A stretch of 64,000 nucleotides of DNA from Paenibacillus oryzisoli (GCF_001653565.1 NZ_LYPB01000050.1:124001-188000), one strand, 5' to 3'. Shown: positions 9,061-18,325, counted from the stretch's first letter. Notes: generated by a model not told the origin, from the letters alone. Numbers and translations are program-made.

Positions 9061-10215
9061 ATGAAAATCAAAGAATCAACCCCAGAAAAAATGGTTATTA
9101 CAGCAGAAATTGAAGCCATTATCCATAAAATTGATACCAATATGCATACTTTTCAAAACAAGTTCCCTCATAAAACAGCCACTGGAAATTATTCGGATTC
9201 ACTTAATTTAGACGGAAACTGGACCGGTTCCTTTTGGACAGGGATGGTACTGCTCGCCTATGTGTATACAGAGGATAAGAAATATGTGGATTATCTATTA
9301 AATTATATGCCTATATTCCGTCAAAGACTGGAAACCGGCTATACAGACCATGATCTGGGCTTTTTGTATCAGTTGTACGCTACTTCCTTGTATAAGCTCA
9401 CAGGAAACGAAGAGGCCAAGGCAATGGCCGTGCAAGCCGGGGATGAGCTTCTACAAAGGTATAATCCCGTTGGGAAATTCATACGTGCCTGGGGAAGGCT
9501 GGAGGAAGAAGATCGTAAAGGAAAACTCATCATCGATTGTATGATGAATCTCCCTCTACTCTACTGCGCTTCGGAAATTTCAGGACAAAATAAATATTTC
9601 CAAGCAGCAGAAGGTCACGCAGCTACCACCTATCAATATTGCATACGCGAAGATTATTCAACGTATCATACCTATGATTTCAATCCCTATACCGGTGAAC
9701 CTGTCGGGGGCTTCAATGAAGGAGGTTATGCCGACGAGTCGGCTTGGTCCAGAGGCCAGGCCTGGGGAATCTACGGATTTGCCCTTTCCTATGCGCATAC
9801 CGGCTTAGGAAAATACTTAACAGCAGCAGAAAACCTAGCTGATTATTACTTAGACCACTTGCCGCATGATTTAATCCCCCATTGGGACTTCAAGCTTCCC
9901 GACTTTACGGATGCAGTGAAGGATGCTTCAGCCGCTTCTATCGCTGCTGCCGGAATGCTTGATATAGCGGCCCTGGAGCCTGAAGCTGAAAAAGCACGAT
10001 TCTATGAAGCTTCTGCCTATACAATTCTGGAATCCTTGAGAACCAACTATTCAAAAGCTATGGATCCATCCGTAGAGGGAATTTTGCAAAATTGCTACGT
10101 GAGAGATCCCAAATTAGGGGTTATGCACAGCTATACAATATGGGGAGACTACTATTATCTGGAACTACTTATGAAAGCAGTAGGCATCGACCCTAAATTG
10201 TGGACTGTAAAATAA
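9061..10215 (+). CDS. Unsaturated glucuronyl hydrolase, glycoside hydrolase family 88
   Basis: This 384-residue cytoplasmic enzyme removes the 4,5-unsaturated uronic acid left at the non-reducing end by polysaccharide lyases. GH88 signatures are GNWTGSFWTGM near the N-terminus, DHDLGFLY and LIIDCMMNLPLLY (the two expected catalytic Asp residues), and ADESAWSRGQAWGIYGFALS. It has no signal peptide. The ATG at 9061 is preferred because GGAGG lies upstream of it, whereas the ATG at 9043 overlaps that ribosome-binding site. It follows the PL8 gene by 26 bp, a lyase and hydrolase pairing that completes depolymerisation inside the cell. A second, broken GH88 copy lies at 11954-12760. Confidence 0.93.
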   Translation: MKIKESTPEKMVITAEIEAIIHKIDTNMHTFQNKFPHKTATGNYSDSLNLDGNWTGSFWTGMVLLAYVYTEDKKYVDYLLNYMPIFRQRLETGYTDHDLGFLYQLYATSLYKLTGNEEAKAMAVQAGDELLQRYNPVGKFIRAWGRLEEEDRKGKLIIDCMMNLPLLYCASEISGQNKYFQAAEGHAATTYQYCIREDYSTYHTYDFNPYTGEPVGGFNEGGYADESAWSRGQAWGIYGFALSYAHTGLGKYLTAAENLADYYLDHLPHDLIPHWDFKLPDFTDAVKDASAASIAAAGMLDIAALEPEAEKARFYEASAYTILESLRTNYSKAMDPSVEGILQNCYVRDPKLGVMHSYTIWGDYYYLELLMKAVGIDPKLWTVK

Positions 10216-10226
10216 TTCCAGTTATT

Positions 10227-10234
10227 AAAAAAAA
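10227..10234 (+). repeat. Target-site duplication, left copy (8 A)
   Basis: Eight A residues directly precede the left inverted repeat of the insertion sequence, and a run of ten A directly follows its right end. An 8-bp duplication of an A-tract is the simplest reading. Confidence 0.6.
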
Positions 10235-11910
10235 CTACGACTGACCAATCAACTAACAAGGATTTCCAACCACCTCTGTTGAAGTATTTAAGACATACTT
10301 TTACGGAGGTTTTCTCATGCCATTACCGAAGAATCGGATCATTCCTGAAAGAAAAATTTACTTCCAACCTGAATTTTCTAGCTGTGTTCATTGCGGAACA
10401 AAACTGAAGCGTAGTCATACGGCCTGGAAGAAAAATATATCCACACTAAATGGTGTTATCCAAGCTTGGAATATGGCATATGTTTGTTCTAATCCAAGTT
10501 GTGCATTTCCAAAAACATACTACAAATCTGCTGAAGCATCTTTGCTTGCTATGAAGCATACTTCGTATGGTTTTGACGTACTCGCCTTAGTTGGTCAACT
10601 TCGCTTCAAGCAACACATGACCATTGCAGAAATCACCGAAGAACTTACGGAGCGCGGTGTGTCCACATCGGAGCGTAATTCGCAAAGATTGTATGAACGC
10701 TACCTAACACTGTTACGTTCGAGTGTAACTGAATTTGTGAAGGACGAGCTTCAGCGTGTTGCCCTGCAACATGGAGGAATTATGATCTCCATGGATGGTG
10801 TGCAACCTGAGAAAGGAAATGAGACTCTTTATGTCGTTCGAGAAGTGTTCAGTGGGACAATTCTTGTCGCAAAAAGCGTAAAGAGTAGTTCGGCTGAAGA
10901 ACTGAAGAGCCTCATTCAACCTGTTATCGATTTAGGTTTTACTATCATCGGTATTGTTTCAGACGGACAGCAGTCTATTCGTCTAGCTATGGAATCACTG
11001 CTACCAGAAGTTCCATATCAGTATTGTCAGTATCACTATTTAAAAGATATTGCCAAGCCTATCGTGGATCTAGATCGAAAATTAAAAACCGGTATTAAGA
11101 AAAGCCTCCGCGGTATTCGTGCTATTGAAAGAAAGCTAGAACAAGATGTCTCCGAAGAAGCCGAAGTTGCAAGAGACTATTTAGCTGCGGTACGTTCTGT
11201 TCTTTTAGAAGATGGTAATCCACCGCTGGATTTGCCAGGCCTTCGAATCTATGAAACATCAGAAGCTATACAGGCATCGCTTGAAAGCTGCCTGAGTAAA
11301 AAAAGAGCCCTCTCCACTTCAAAACATAATCAGAATATTCAGTAAACTAAATGAATTTAGCGTACTGTACGAAGATGTAAAACGTTGGTCACTTCCACTC
11401 CAGTACGTAGCAGATATTTTAAATCCATCTGACGACCAAAGTAGTGATTCAGTACGATTTCACATGCAGTGTTTGCTACAGTGGGTAGATTTAACCTATA
11501 CCAAAGAAACTGATCAAATCATGGTTTCTAATCTGAAAAGTTACACGAAGGGATTCTGGAAAGGGCTTTTTACTTGTTATGACCATTTACATGTACCCCG
11601 TACAAATAATGACCACGAGAGATTCTTTCGAAAAACGAAAACACGCCATCGGCGAATGACAGGACTTCGAAGTTGGAACGAGTACATCGTTCGCTCCGGA
11701 GAATTTGTTGTATTTGTTGATGACGCACTCCGACAAAAAAACTTAGTAGGCAGACTCCAAAGCATTACCTATGAAACTTTTCATACCGAAAGACAACGGT
11801 GGTCCTTACGATTACAGGAAACAACCAATCGTCGTCGGTTCAGAAGAAATCCAGCAAAATACCTTAAAGAGGCAGAAAACAAGTTTTGTGTGTTAATTGG
11901 TCAGTCGTAG
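10235..11910 (+). mobile_element. Insertion sequence, 1676 bp, with 19-bp terminal inverted repeats
   Basis: The left end CTACGACTGACCAATCAAC (10235-10253) and the reverse complement of the right end (11892-11910) match at 18 of 19 positions. The element carries one transposase gene whose TAG stop is the last three bases of the right repeat. It is bordered by A-runs consistent with an 8-bp target duplication and sits in the terminator between the two convergent GH88 genes. The family is uncertain: 8-bp duplication and an N-terminal zinc-finger-like Cys pattern would suit an ISL3-like element. Confidence 0.85.
10317..11910 (+). pseudogene. DDE-type transposase, frameshifted at an A7 run
   Basis: Two reading frames, 10317-11345 and an overlapping one ending at 11910, together make a single transposase of about 530 residues. 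The N-terminus has a zinc-ribbon-like pattern (CVHCGTKLKRS, later CSNPSC). The likely catalytic acids are Asp in ISMDGVQ, Asp in IVSDGQQS and Glu in NNDHERFFRKTKT. The frames join only through a +1 shift; the A7 run at 11298-11304 is the probable site, since six A would leave one open frame (AGT AAA AAA GAG). Insertion-sequence frameshifting is usually -1, so a one-base insertion, slippage or a sequencing error is more likely than programmed control. Confidence 0.8.
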
Positions 11911-11955
11911 AAAAAAAAAAGAGATCTTCTCGCTTATGAGAAAATCTCTTTTTTT
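11911..11955. terminator. Bidirectional terminator split by the insertion sequence
   Basis: AAAAAGAGAT and CTTCTC pair with GAGAAA and ATCTCTTTTT around the loop GCTTAT, with A-runs on one side and T-runs on the other. It would end transcription of both the + strand GH88 gene and the - strand GH88 relic. The insertion sequence now separates it from the + strand operon. Confidence 0.75.
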
Positions 11956-12760
11956 ATACCACGGGTTCCTTGACCTGTGGTAACTTCGCTACTGCTTCCA
12001 CATAGAAAAAATCTCCATATATTAACGATACATCGATATTTGCCCGGCAGGCTTGTGACCCGTGCCATGCATCAAAATTTCTTCGTACGTTTCGTCTTCC
12101 CACGCAACGTAACCCTCACTCAACACCTGCAGAATACGCTCTGCTCTCCTGTGGTACAGATGAGCTTCAACCTGTGGCACGTGTTTCGCCAGCTCAAGCA
12201 GTCCTGATGCAGCAATTGCCGCAGCCGAACTGTCTTTAGGCTCGCCATTCTCGGACTCGGTACGAAAATCCCAAGGTGGCACTTGATCCTCCGGCAGAGC
12301 AGCTAAGAAAAAGTGCGCTGCCCGCTTCGCTGCGTCGAGATATCGGAGCTCCCCGGTATACCGGTAAGTATTAGCCAAACCGTAGATCGCCCATGCTGCC
12401 CCACGACTCCATGCAGAGTTCGGGCCGTATCCTTGGCCGGGCAGTGTCTCAAGAAATATGCCTGTCTCCGGGTCAAAACTGGCTATATGCACAACAGAGC
12501 CATCCGGCCGGATAAAATACTTCAGAACCGTATTCGCGTGGCGTACTGCAATTTGCTTGAAGCGCGGGTCGCCAGATATCTCGCTCGCCCAGAATAGTAG
12601 AGACAGAAAGGTTCGATTTGGGCATCCCAAGACCAAGCGCTATCTTTGTAGTGATCTTTGCCTGTTACGTCATGCATGACCCACAACAGACCAGGCCAGA
12701 AACCGGAAGTCCACCAATCCGTGTTGGTTCTATAGGCTCCTCCTTTAGATAATTCCCCAG
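11954..12760 (-). pseudogene. Decayed second GH88 unsaturated glucuronyl hydrolase
   Basis: On the - strand the fragments reassemble into GH88: DWWTSGFWPGLLWVMHD (about 12730-12670), then LLFWASEISGDPRFK, NSAWSRGAAWAIYGLANTY and GTGHKPAGQ, then NIDVSLIYGDFFYVEAVAK in another frame with a stop at 11954. Three lesions are visible. The N-terminus before the DWW segment is missing. An internal deletion with a frameshift near 12630 joins the WDAQIEPF segment directly to LSLLFW and removes the region that should hold both catalytic Asp residues. A one-base loss near 12035 creates an early stop. It starts right after the stop of the aldo/keto reductase gene, so it once was the last gene of that operon. 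Confidence 0.85.
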
Positions 12761-12764
12761 AAAA

Positions 12765-13745
12765 TTACCAAGCATACGCGCGTGGAGCATCTCCACCAGG
12801 ACCTGGGAAAATTTGATCCAATTTCTCCAAGATGGATGTATCCAGCTCGATTTCAATCGCACGAAGCGATCCTTGAAGTTGTTCCAGCGTACGTGGCCCT
12901 ATAATGGGCGCCGTTATGGCAGGACGTACGAGTGTCCATGCCAATGCCATATTCGCTTCGCTCTCTCCAAGCTCCTTGCATAAGTTCGAGAAAGCCTCCA
13001 GCTGGGCGCGATGCTTTTCCGCCCTTTCAGGGTGACTGGCTCTCTTCGATCCATCTACTGGCTTAAGCGCATTTCCGCCAAGAAGACCGCCATCTAGTGG
13101 ACTCCAAGCGATGACTCCAATACCCAGTTCTTCCGCTGCGGGCAGCACTTCTAGCTCAGGCAGTCTGCAAAGTAAGCTGTATTTGTGCTGTTCGGATACA
13201 AGACCGAGTAGGTGACGCGTTTTAGCCTCGTATTGTGCTTTTACTAAATCTCGACCTGCAAAGTTGCTTGAACCCACATAGCCAATTTTCCCTTGGTAGA
13301 TCGGCACTTGAAATGCTTCCCACATTTCATCCCAGGACACATTGCGATCCACATGGTGCATCTGATACAGCTCAATATGGTCGGTTTGCAGGCGTTGTAG
13401 CGAAGCATCCAAATGACGGCGAAGCTTGTAGGCGGACAGCCCCCCTCCTTGGTTCGGTCCATCAGTCTTGTCGTGCATGTCTCCATAAAACTTAGTAGCA
13501 AGAACAGTACGCTCTCTTCGATTGCCGCCTTGAGCAAACCAGCGACCGATAATTTCCTCGGTACGACCCGAATTTTCACCCCAGCCATAAATGTTCGCCG
13601 TATCGAAGAAATTGATCCCTGCATCAAGTGCGGCATCCATGATTCGATATGCTTCTTTCTCGTCCGTATCCACGCCGAAGTTCATTGTTCCCAGGCATAA
13701 TTTGCTAACTTTTAAACCAGAACGTCCTAAGTATTTGTATTTCAT
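12765..13745 (-). CDS. Aldo/keto reductase family oxidoreductase
   Basis: This 326-residue NAD(P)H-dependent carbonyl reductase has a TIM-barrel fold. It starts with MKYKYLGRSGLKVSKLCLGT and holds the catalytic tetrad motifs FFDTANIYG (Asp, Tyr), VLATKFYG (Lys) and LYQMHHVD (His). VIAWSPLDGGLLGG and ITAPIIGPRTLEQL match the cofactor-binding end of the barrel. It follows the 2-hydroxyacid dehydrogenase gene by 19 bp in one operon with two isomerase-like genes, so it probably interconverts a sugar ketone and alcohol in the same pathway; the substrate is unknown. Confidence 0.93.
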   Translation of the reverse strand: MKYKYLGRSGLKVSKLCLGTMNFGVDTDEKEAYRIMDAALDAGINFFDTANIYGWGENSGRTEEIIGRWFAQGGNRRERTVLATKFYGDMHDKTDGPNQGGGLSAYKLRRHLDASLQRLQTDHIELYQMHHVDRNVSWDEMWEAFQVPIYQGKIGYVGSSNFAGRDLVKAQYEAKTRHLLGLVSEQHKYSLLCRLPELEVLPAAEELGIGVIAWSPLDGGLLGGNALKPVDGSKRASHPERAEKHRAQLEAFSNLCKELGESEANMALAWTLVRPAITAPIIGPRTLEQLQGSLRAIEIELDTSILEKLDQIFPGPGGDAPRAYAW

Positions 13746-13764
13746 CGCTTAATGCTCCTTATTC

Positions 13765-14778
13765 TTATTGCTGTGTCATGCGTTTGAAGCGTTCTTTTGT
13801 AATTAGCCCTTCCGGGCTACTTCCACTTAAATAAAGATATAGATTGTCTATAATATAACGCCCCATACCGGACTTCAGTTTTCGATTAAATCCGCCAATA
13901 TGAGGAAAGCACCATGCATTCGACAATATTAAAAACGGATGATCTTTCGGTAGAGGCTCCTGCACGTACACATCGAGCATAGCTCGCAGCCTGCCGCTTT
14001 GAAGCTCCATAAGGAGAGCCCCCTCCTGAATAAGTGGCCCGCGGGAGGTATTGACGAATAAGGCCCCGTCCTTCATGGTCGCAAGCTCCTGCTCGCCAAT
14101 CATGTTCTCGCTTGCCTGTGTCCAAGTGCTGTGCAGCGATACGATGTCAGACGAGCGAAGCAGCTCATCTAGAGAGCATAAACGCACGTCCGCTTCTTCA
14201 GCCTCCTCTTGCGAACAATAACGAGAATACAGGAGCACGCGCGCTCCGAACGGACGGAGCAACCGAATCACTTCTTGCGAAATATCCCCGTAACCGATTA
14301 GGCCGATGGTTTGACCATAGAGACCTGGCACCGTCTCACGACTATTGACAGTCCATTGCCCGCCTCGGAGGGAGTCCCCATAAGCGCGCAAATGCCAGTT
14401 GCCCGCCAGCATCATAGCGACGGCTGATTCTGCGGTCGAACGAGCCAGCAGCTTATTAGCGCTAACGACGCTTATACCGGCATCGTAGACGGCTTCCTCC
14501 GTAACCGAAACAACAGAGCCTGCTGCATGACCGATGAAGGAGAGATCCCCTCCTTGCTTCACGACGCTTTCCGTGAATTTCGGCGAACCCCATGACGTAA
14601 TGGCAGCATCAAAGGTGGAAATGATAGACTCGATATCTTCGGAGTGATACTTCCGCCCCTCCTCCAGCCAATAAACGTCGGAGAACGAAGTAAGCAGGTC
14701 GATGGAAGCTTGATTGAACAGCATTTTTTTGAGGTCCGGATTCGTAACCGTGATTAACGTTCGAGGTCGTCTGCTCAT
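13765..14778 (-). CDS. D-isomer-specific 2-hydroxyacid dehydrogenase family protein
   Basis: The protein has 337 residues and a split substrate domain around a Rossmann domain. The NAD-binding loop is TIGLIGYGDISQE, where the third Gly of the usual GxGxxG is Ser. NTSRGPLIQEGAL carries the catalytic Arg, VYVQEPLP the Glu and FPHIGG the His. Its start overlaps the stop of the upstream isomerase gene by 4 bp, so the two are translationally coupled. In sugar loci of this type such enzymes oxidise or reduce a 2-keto or 2-hydroxy sugar acid; the real substrate is not evident. Confidence 0.9.
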   Translation of the reverse strand: MSRRPRTLITVTNPDLKKMLFNQASIDLLTSFSDVYWLEEGRKYHSEDIESIISTFDAAITSWGSPKFTESVVKQGGDLSFIGHAAGSVVSVTEEAVYDAGISVVSANKLLARSTAESAVAMMLAGNWHLRAYGDSLRGGQWTVNSRETVPGLYGQTIGLIGYGDISQEVIRLLRPFGARVLLYSRYCSQEEAEEADVRLCSLDELLRSSDIVSLHSTWTQASENMIGEQELATMKDGALFVNTSRGPLIQEGALLMELQSGRLRAMLDVYVQEPLPKDHPFLILSNAWCFPHIGGFNRKLKSGMGRYIIDNLYLYLSGSSPEGLITKERFKRMTQQ

Positions 14779-15638
14779 CGTTGTCTACCTCTCTCATGCA
14801 TGATCGAATCAAAGATCCGCTCCATATAAGGTACGTACACTTCAAGTACTTGCTCGAATGCCATCCCCTCACCGCGAAGTTCACTACGCCATTTCGATTC
14901 CCATTCAAGTGAATAGTTGCCTCGATAGCCCCGCTGATCCAGAAGACTGCATATTTGCTTCAACGGGATTTCCCCCTCACCCAGGCGAGTATACTTCCAA
15001 GCGTGCTGAATAGGATCCGGCGATGGAACGCCGTCTTTCACATGCACATGCGCGATGCGATCTCCAATCAGTGCAATCGTCTCCTCGGGAGATTCACCAT
15101 CCTCAAGCGGATGAATGATGTCATAAATAATCTCACAGTTGGGCCGCTCCACTTCTTCTAGCAGTCCCCGCAGCACCCTGCCTGTCGCATATTCATTGTG
15201 CGTCTCAATCCATACGGAAGTGCCTTCCGCTTCGGCCATATCACATGCTGCCTGCAGCCATCGTACGATGGCACCATGATCCAGCAGCTCACGCGGGGCA
15301 TCTCGTCGGGCCGCAAAATTGCCAAGAAAAATGCGAACGCCTTTTGCACCAGCAATACCCGCAGCCTCAGCTATCGACCTAAACGACTCCAGTTGTTGAC
15401 GATCCTGGTCATTCCCTTTGACACAAATGCTGGATCCTATGCTGACAATAGCAATATCTTTCTCCTCAAGCAATTGAACCATTTGGCGCCAACTCTGCTT
15501 AGCGGAGAACTCGGACCAGACCTGATCACCTCTGTCACGCCACTCGATACCACGAAGCCCGAACTGTCTGCAAGCTTGAATGAATTGCTCCGTTTCCCAA
15601 CCATCACATGGCAGTGTACTGAAAACATAATTGCGCAT
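14775..15638 (-). CDS. Sugar phosphate isomerase/epimerase-like TIM-barrel protein
   Basis: This 287-residue protein belongs to the AP-endonuclease-2/xylose-isomerase-like superfamily. Likely metal ligands appear in order along the barrel: Glu in WIETHNEYATG, Asp in EIIYDIIHP, His in IAHVHVKDG and Glu in YSLEWESKW. Members usually isomerise or epimerise keto sugars or act as dehydratases. The gene lies 27 bp after another member of the same superfamily and overlaps the downstream dehydrogenase, giving an isomerase-isomerase-dehydrogenase-reductase series that suggests a catabolic route for an unusual sugar (inference). Confidence 0.88.
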   Translation of the reverse strand: MRNYVFSTLPCDGWETEQFIQACRQFGLRGIEWRDRGDQVWSEFSAKQSWRQMVQLLEEKDIAIVSIGSSICVKGNDQDRQQLESFRSIAEAAGIAGAKGVRIFLGNFAARRDAPRELLDHGAIVRWLQAACDMAEAEGTSVWIETHNEYATGRVLRGLLEEVERPNCEIIYDIIHPLEDGESPEETIALIGDRIAHVHVKDGVPSPDPIQHAWKYTRLGEGEIPLKQICSLLDQRGYRGNYSLEWESKWRSELRGEGMAFEQVLEVYVPYMERIFDSIMHERGRQR

Positions 15639-15665
15639 GATGCTCTCCTGAACTCCATAATTTGT

Positions 15666-16487
15666 TTATATCCTACTTGCTGTGTAGAGAATGAATTTCG
15701 CCGCTTCTTGATAAGCCTCATCGTCTAACAAATGCTCTAACATAAGGGGGACATCTCGGTTAAGAGAACGCAGGAGCTTCAGATAGGTATAATAATCCAA
15801 ACCACCTAAGCCTGGCCTTACCTCACTGAGATGAACAGTTAGCTCACTTGAAAGCACGACGTCCTTTGCATGGCAACTCCGAATATACGGTCCTAATAAC
15901 ATGAAACATTCCAGAAGCAGCTTGCGATTATGAAAAAAAAGTGCGGGACTTGCAATCATATTAACCGGATCCAAATGAACACCGAATGCTTCGCGATCAA
16001 TGGCTTTCATTAACGATAAATACGTTTCGGCGTCATTAGGGAAGATCCATGGCATCACTTCTAAGGTGAAATAACTCGTCTTTGGCTTAACGGCATCTAT
16101 GATGTCACGTACATTATCAACGATTAGAGCAAACGTATCTGGCGTGAAATTATCGGGATGGGGCCCATCCCACTGTGCACTGCGTGATCCCGCGATGTTC
16201 ACACAGCAGATCGCCCCAATTTCTTCTGTCAGTGCCAATTGTTCCTTGCATCTTTGCAATGCAGACTGGCGAATGGCAGCATCGTCACTTAACGGGTTGC
16301 TCCATGCCCCCACCTCAGCTATGACAATATCCGCATCACGGGCTGCCTGTCGATACGCTCGAATCTCAGCTGTGTCTTGAATCGTAAGGTCCGGACAGTA
16401 AGCAGCAAGGTAACCTCTCCTGAGATGTTCGTTAGTCCACTCCTTAGGATCTTTCACTTGCTTTAGTAACGGCGCTCCGATTCGCAT
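15666..16487 (-). CDS. Sugar phosphate isomerase/epimerase-like TIM-barrel protein
   Basis: A 273-residue paralogue-like neighbour of the gene at 14775, in the same superfamily. The expected metal ligands are Glu in YFTLEVMPW, Asp in GVHLDPVNM, His in IRSCHAKDV and Glu in PLMLEHLL. The ATG at 16487 is chosen because GGAG lies 8 bases before it; the longer frame from 16517 has no such site and would overlap the upstream GH26 gene. It starts 20 bp after the GH26 stop. The exact reaction is unknown. Confidence 0.87.
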   Translation of the reverse strand: MRIGAPLLKQVKDPKEWTNEHLRRGYLAAYCPDLTIQDTAEIRAYRQAARDADIVIAEVGAWSNPLSDDAAIRQSALQRCKEQLALTEEIGAICCVNIAGSRSAQWDGPHPDNFTPDTFALIVDNVRDIIDAVKPKTSYFTLEVMPWIFPNDAETYLSLMKAIDREAFGVHLDPVNMIASPALFFHNRKLLLECFMLLGPYIRSCHAKDVVLSSELTVHLSEVRPGLGGLDYYTYLKLLRSLNRDVPLMLEHLLDDEAYQEAAKFILYTASRI

Positions 16488-16507
16488 TAGTTCACTCCAA
16501 CATGTTC

Positions 16508-18325
16508 TTAATTCCAACCAGGCATTTCATTCTGATTGATAACCCTGGAATGGTTGTAGGTATTAATAATCTGTTGCGTTGTATTATCGCTGAACACCAA
16601 GTCGGCCCAGCCCATGAAGAATACCCATCGTGTCTGTGAATTCAAGACGGAGCTGGAAGGAAGCTGTGCGCATTCACCAATCGCCATTGGCTTGCTGCCG
16701 ACGATGGGAAGTAAATAATCGTACCAGCTTTGATTGTAGCCGTTACTGTAGATATCAAATGCGAAGACGTCCCAGTATTGACTTCCCGGATTGTAATCGG
16801 CAATATCCTGGGAGAGATCCTGCATATCCCACACCCAAACCAAATTACTTAGCCCTTTCGTATTCGTCAAATAATCGTGTGTAATTTGATACAACTTGCT
16901 GGTGCCACTAGCACCAGGTCTGCCACCCCACCAGAAATTCCCTTGATTCATTTCGTGAAGCGGACGAAATAGCACGGCAACGTCTTTATCTTCCAGATAC
17001 TGCAGATAAACTGCAATTTGGTCCATTCGCGCTTTCCATACATTGTTTAACGTTGTGCCGTTCGTAATTAGTTCGGTCCATTGCGCATTGGTTAACGCAG
17101 ATTTCACGCCACCATCCCAGTTGCAAGGCTCTGACTGCGTCGGAGGACAAGCATGCCACATAATATTAACAAGCGAACCGCTGTTCCATTGCTCTTCAGC
17201 TTCATAGATCATTCCCCACCTGCCAGTCATGCGTGAATCATAACTGAAGTCACCGCTCCAAAGTCCAGGGATTAAGCCGGTAACTGTGTGAATCTTATCT
17301 GTTAGAAAATCCGGATCATCCACAGATTTTCGGTCATTATGCTGCCCAGAAATGATATTCGTACCACTGATCGAGTTCAGATAATTGATCACTTTCTGTT
17401 TAGGAGTAACCATCCCTGTCCCCCCTGTTCCAAATATTCGAAATTCATTCACTGCAGCATATCCTCCTACATAGTTGTATGCCCCAGTGATGGTCATTCG
17501 CACATATCTCGCATTGGCCGCACTAATCGTATCGCTGATCAAGCTGCCTCCAGTCGTATTGCTCGTTCGATCCACAACTTGCGTGTAGGTTGTGCCATCC
17601 GTTGATACTTCAATCTTATATTGGTAGGCTCGGTCTTGATACGGCGCTAGCTCGAACTTGGAGATGCTGTACGACTGCCCAAGATCAACTCGAATCCATT
17701 GGGGGTAGTTGAGCTCAGACCATCTTGTCACGGTATCTCCGTCCACTGCATGACTGGATGTGCCCGATGTCCCGGAAGCAGTTGTTGCTTTGCCTTGGGA
17801 TACATTCACCGGCGCAGCTCCAGACTCACCTAAGATACCAAACTCATTTATTGCTGCCCACCCACCCGTATAGTTGTAAGCCCCGGTGATGGTCATTCGC
17901 ACATATCTCGCGCTCGCCGCACTAATCTGATCGCTAAGTAAGCTGCCACCTGTCGTATTGTTGGTACGATCCACCACTTGGGTGTATGTGATCCCATTGG
18001 TTGAAATTTCGATTTTGTAACGATAGGCTCTATCCTGATAAGGTGCTAGTTCAAATGTAGAAACGCTGTATGTCTGACCTAGATCAACTTGAATCCATTG
18101 TGGATAATTCTGCTCGGACCATCTCGTAGCCGAATCGCCGTCCACGGCGTTGCCTGACGTTCCGGAAGTACCAGAAGCAGTCGTTGCTTTCCCTTGAGAC
18201 ACATTTACTGGTGCAGCTTCCGCCCGACCTGCAAACCAAATGGACAACAAAATTAGAGTAAGTAGGTAAGTGATCATGATGACAAACGAAGAACGATTCA
18301 ACCCCTTTGAAATAGTACCTGGCAC
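16508..18325 (-). CDS. Secreted GH26 beta-mannanase with two discoidin-type carbohydrate-binding domains
   Basis: The GTG at 18325 follows GAGGAG and gives a signal peptide ending near AGRAEA, for a 605-residue exported protein. Two F5/8 type C (discoidin, CBM32-like) domains of about 140 residues follow, each opening with APVNVSQGKATTASGTSGTS and containing PQWI.VDLGQ and RYVRMTITGAYNY. They are close copies and look like a tandem duplication. The C-terminal 300 residues are GH26: ISGQHND, then FRPLHEMNQGNFWWGG with the acid/base Glu, WVWDMQD, and MAIGECAQ with the nucleophile Glu. GH26 enzymes mostly cut beta-1,4-mannan or glucomannan, which agrees with mannose-6-phosphate isomerase upstream. 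Confidence 0.9.
   Translation of the reverse strand: MPGTISKGLNRSSFVIMITYLLTLILLSIWFAGRAEAAPVNVSQGKATTASGTSGTSGNAVDGDSATRWSEQNYPQWIQVDLGQTYSVSTFELAPYQDRAYRYKIEISTNGITYTQVVDRTNNTTGGSLLSDQISAASARYVRMTITGAYNYTGGWAAINEFGILGESGAAPVNVSQGKATTASGTSGTSSHAVDGDTVTRWSELNYPQWIRVDLGQSYSISKFELAPYQDRAYQYKIEVSTDGTTYTQVVDRTSNTTGGSLISDTISAANARYVRMTITGAYNYVGGYAAVNEFRIFGTGGTGMVTPKQKVINYLNSISGTNIISGQHNDRKSVDDPDFLTDKIHTVTGLIPGLWSGDFSYDSRMTGRWGMIYEAEEQWNSGSLVNIMWHACPPTQSEPCNWDGGVKSALTNAQWTELITNGTTLNNVWKARMDQIAVYLQYLEDKDVAVLFRPLHEMNQGNFWWGGRPGASGTSKLYQITHDYLTNTKGLSNLVWVWDMQDLSQDIADYNPGSQYWDVFAFDIYSNGYNQSWYDYLLPIVGSKPMAIGECAQLPSSSVLNSQTRWVFFMGWADLVFSDNTTQQIINTYNHSRVINQNEMPGWN

Noticed and set aside
10317..11910. Programmed frameshifting as the normal way to make this transposase
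   Set aside because: The shift needed is +1, whereas insertion-sequence slippery sites generally use -1; a homopolymer indel is simpler.
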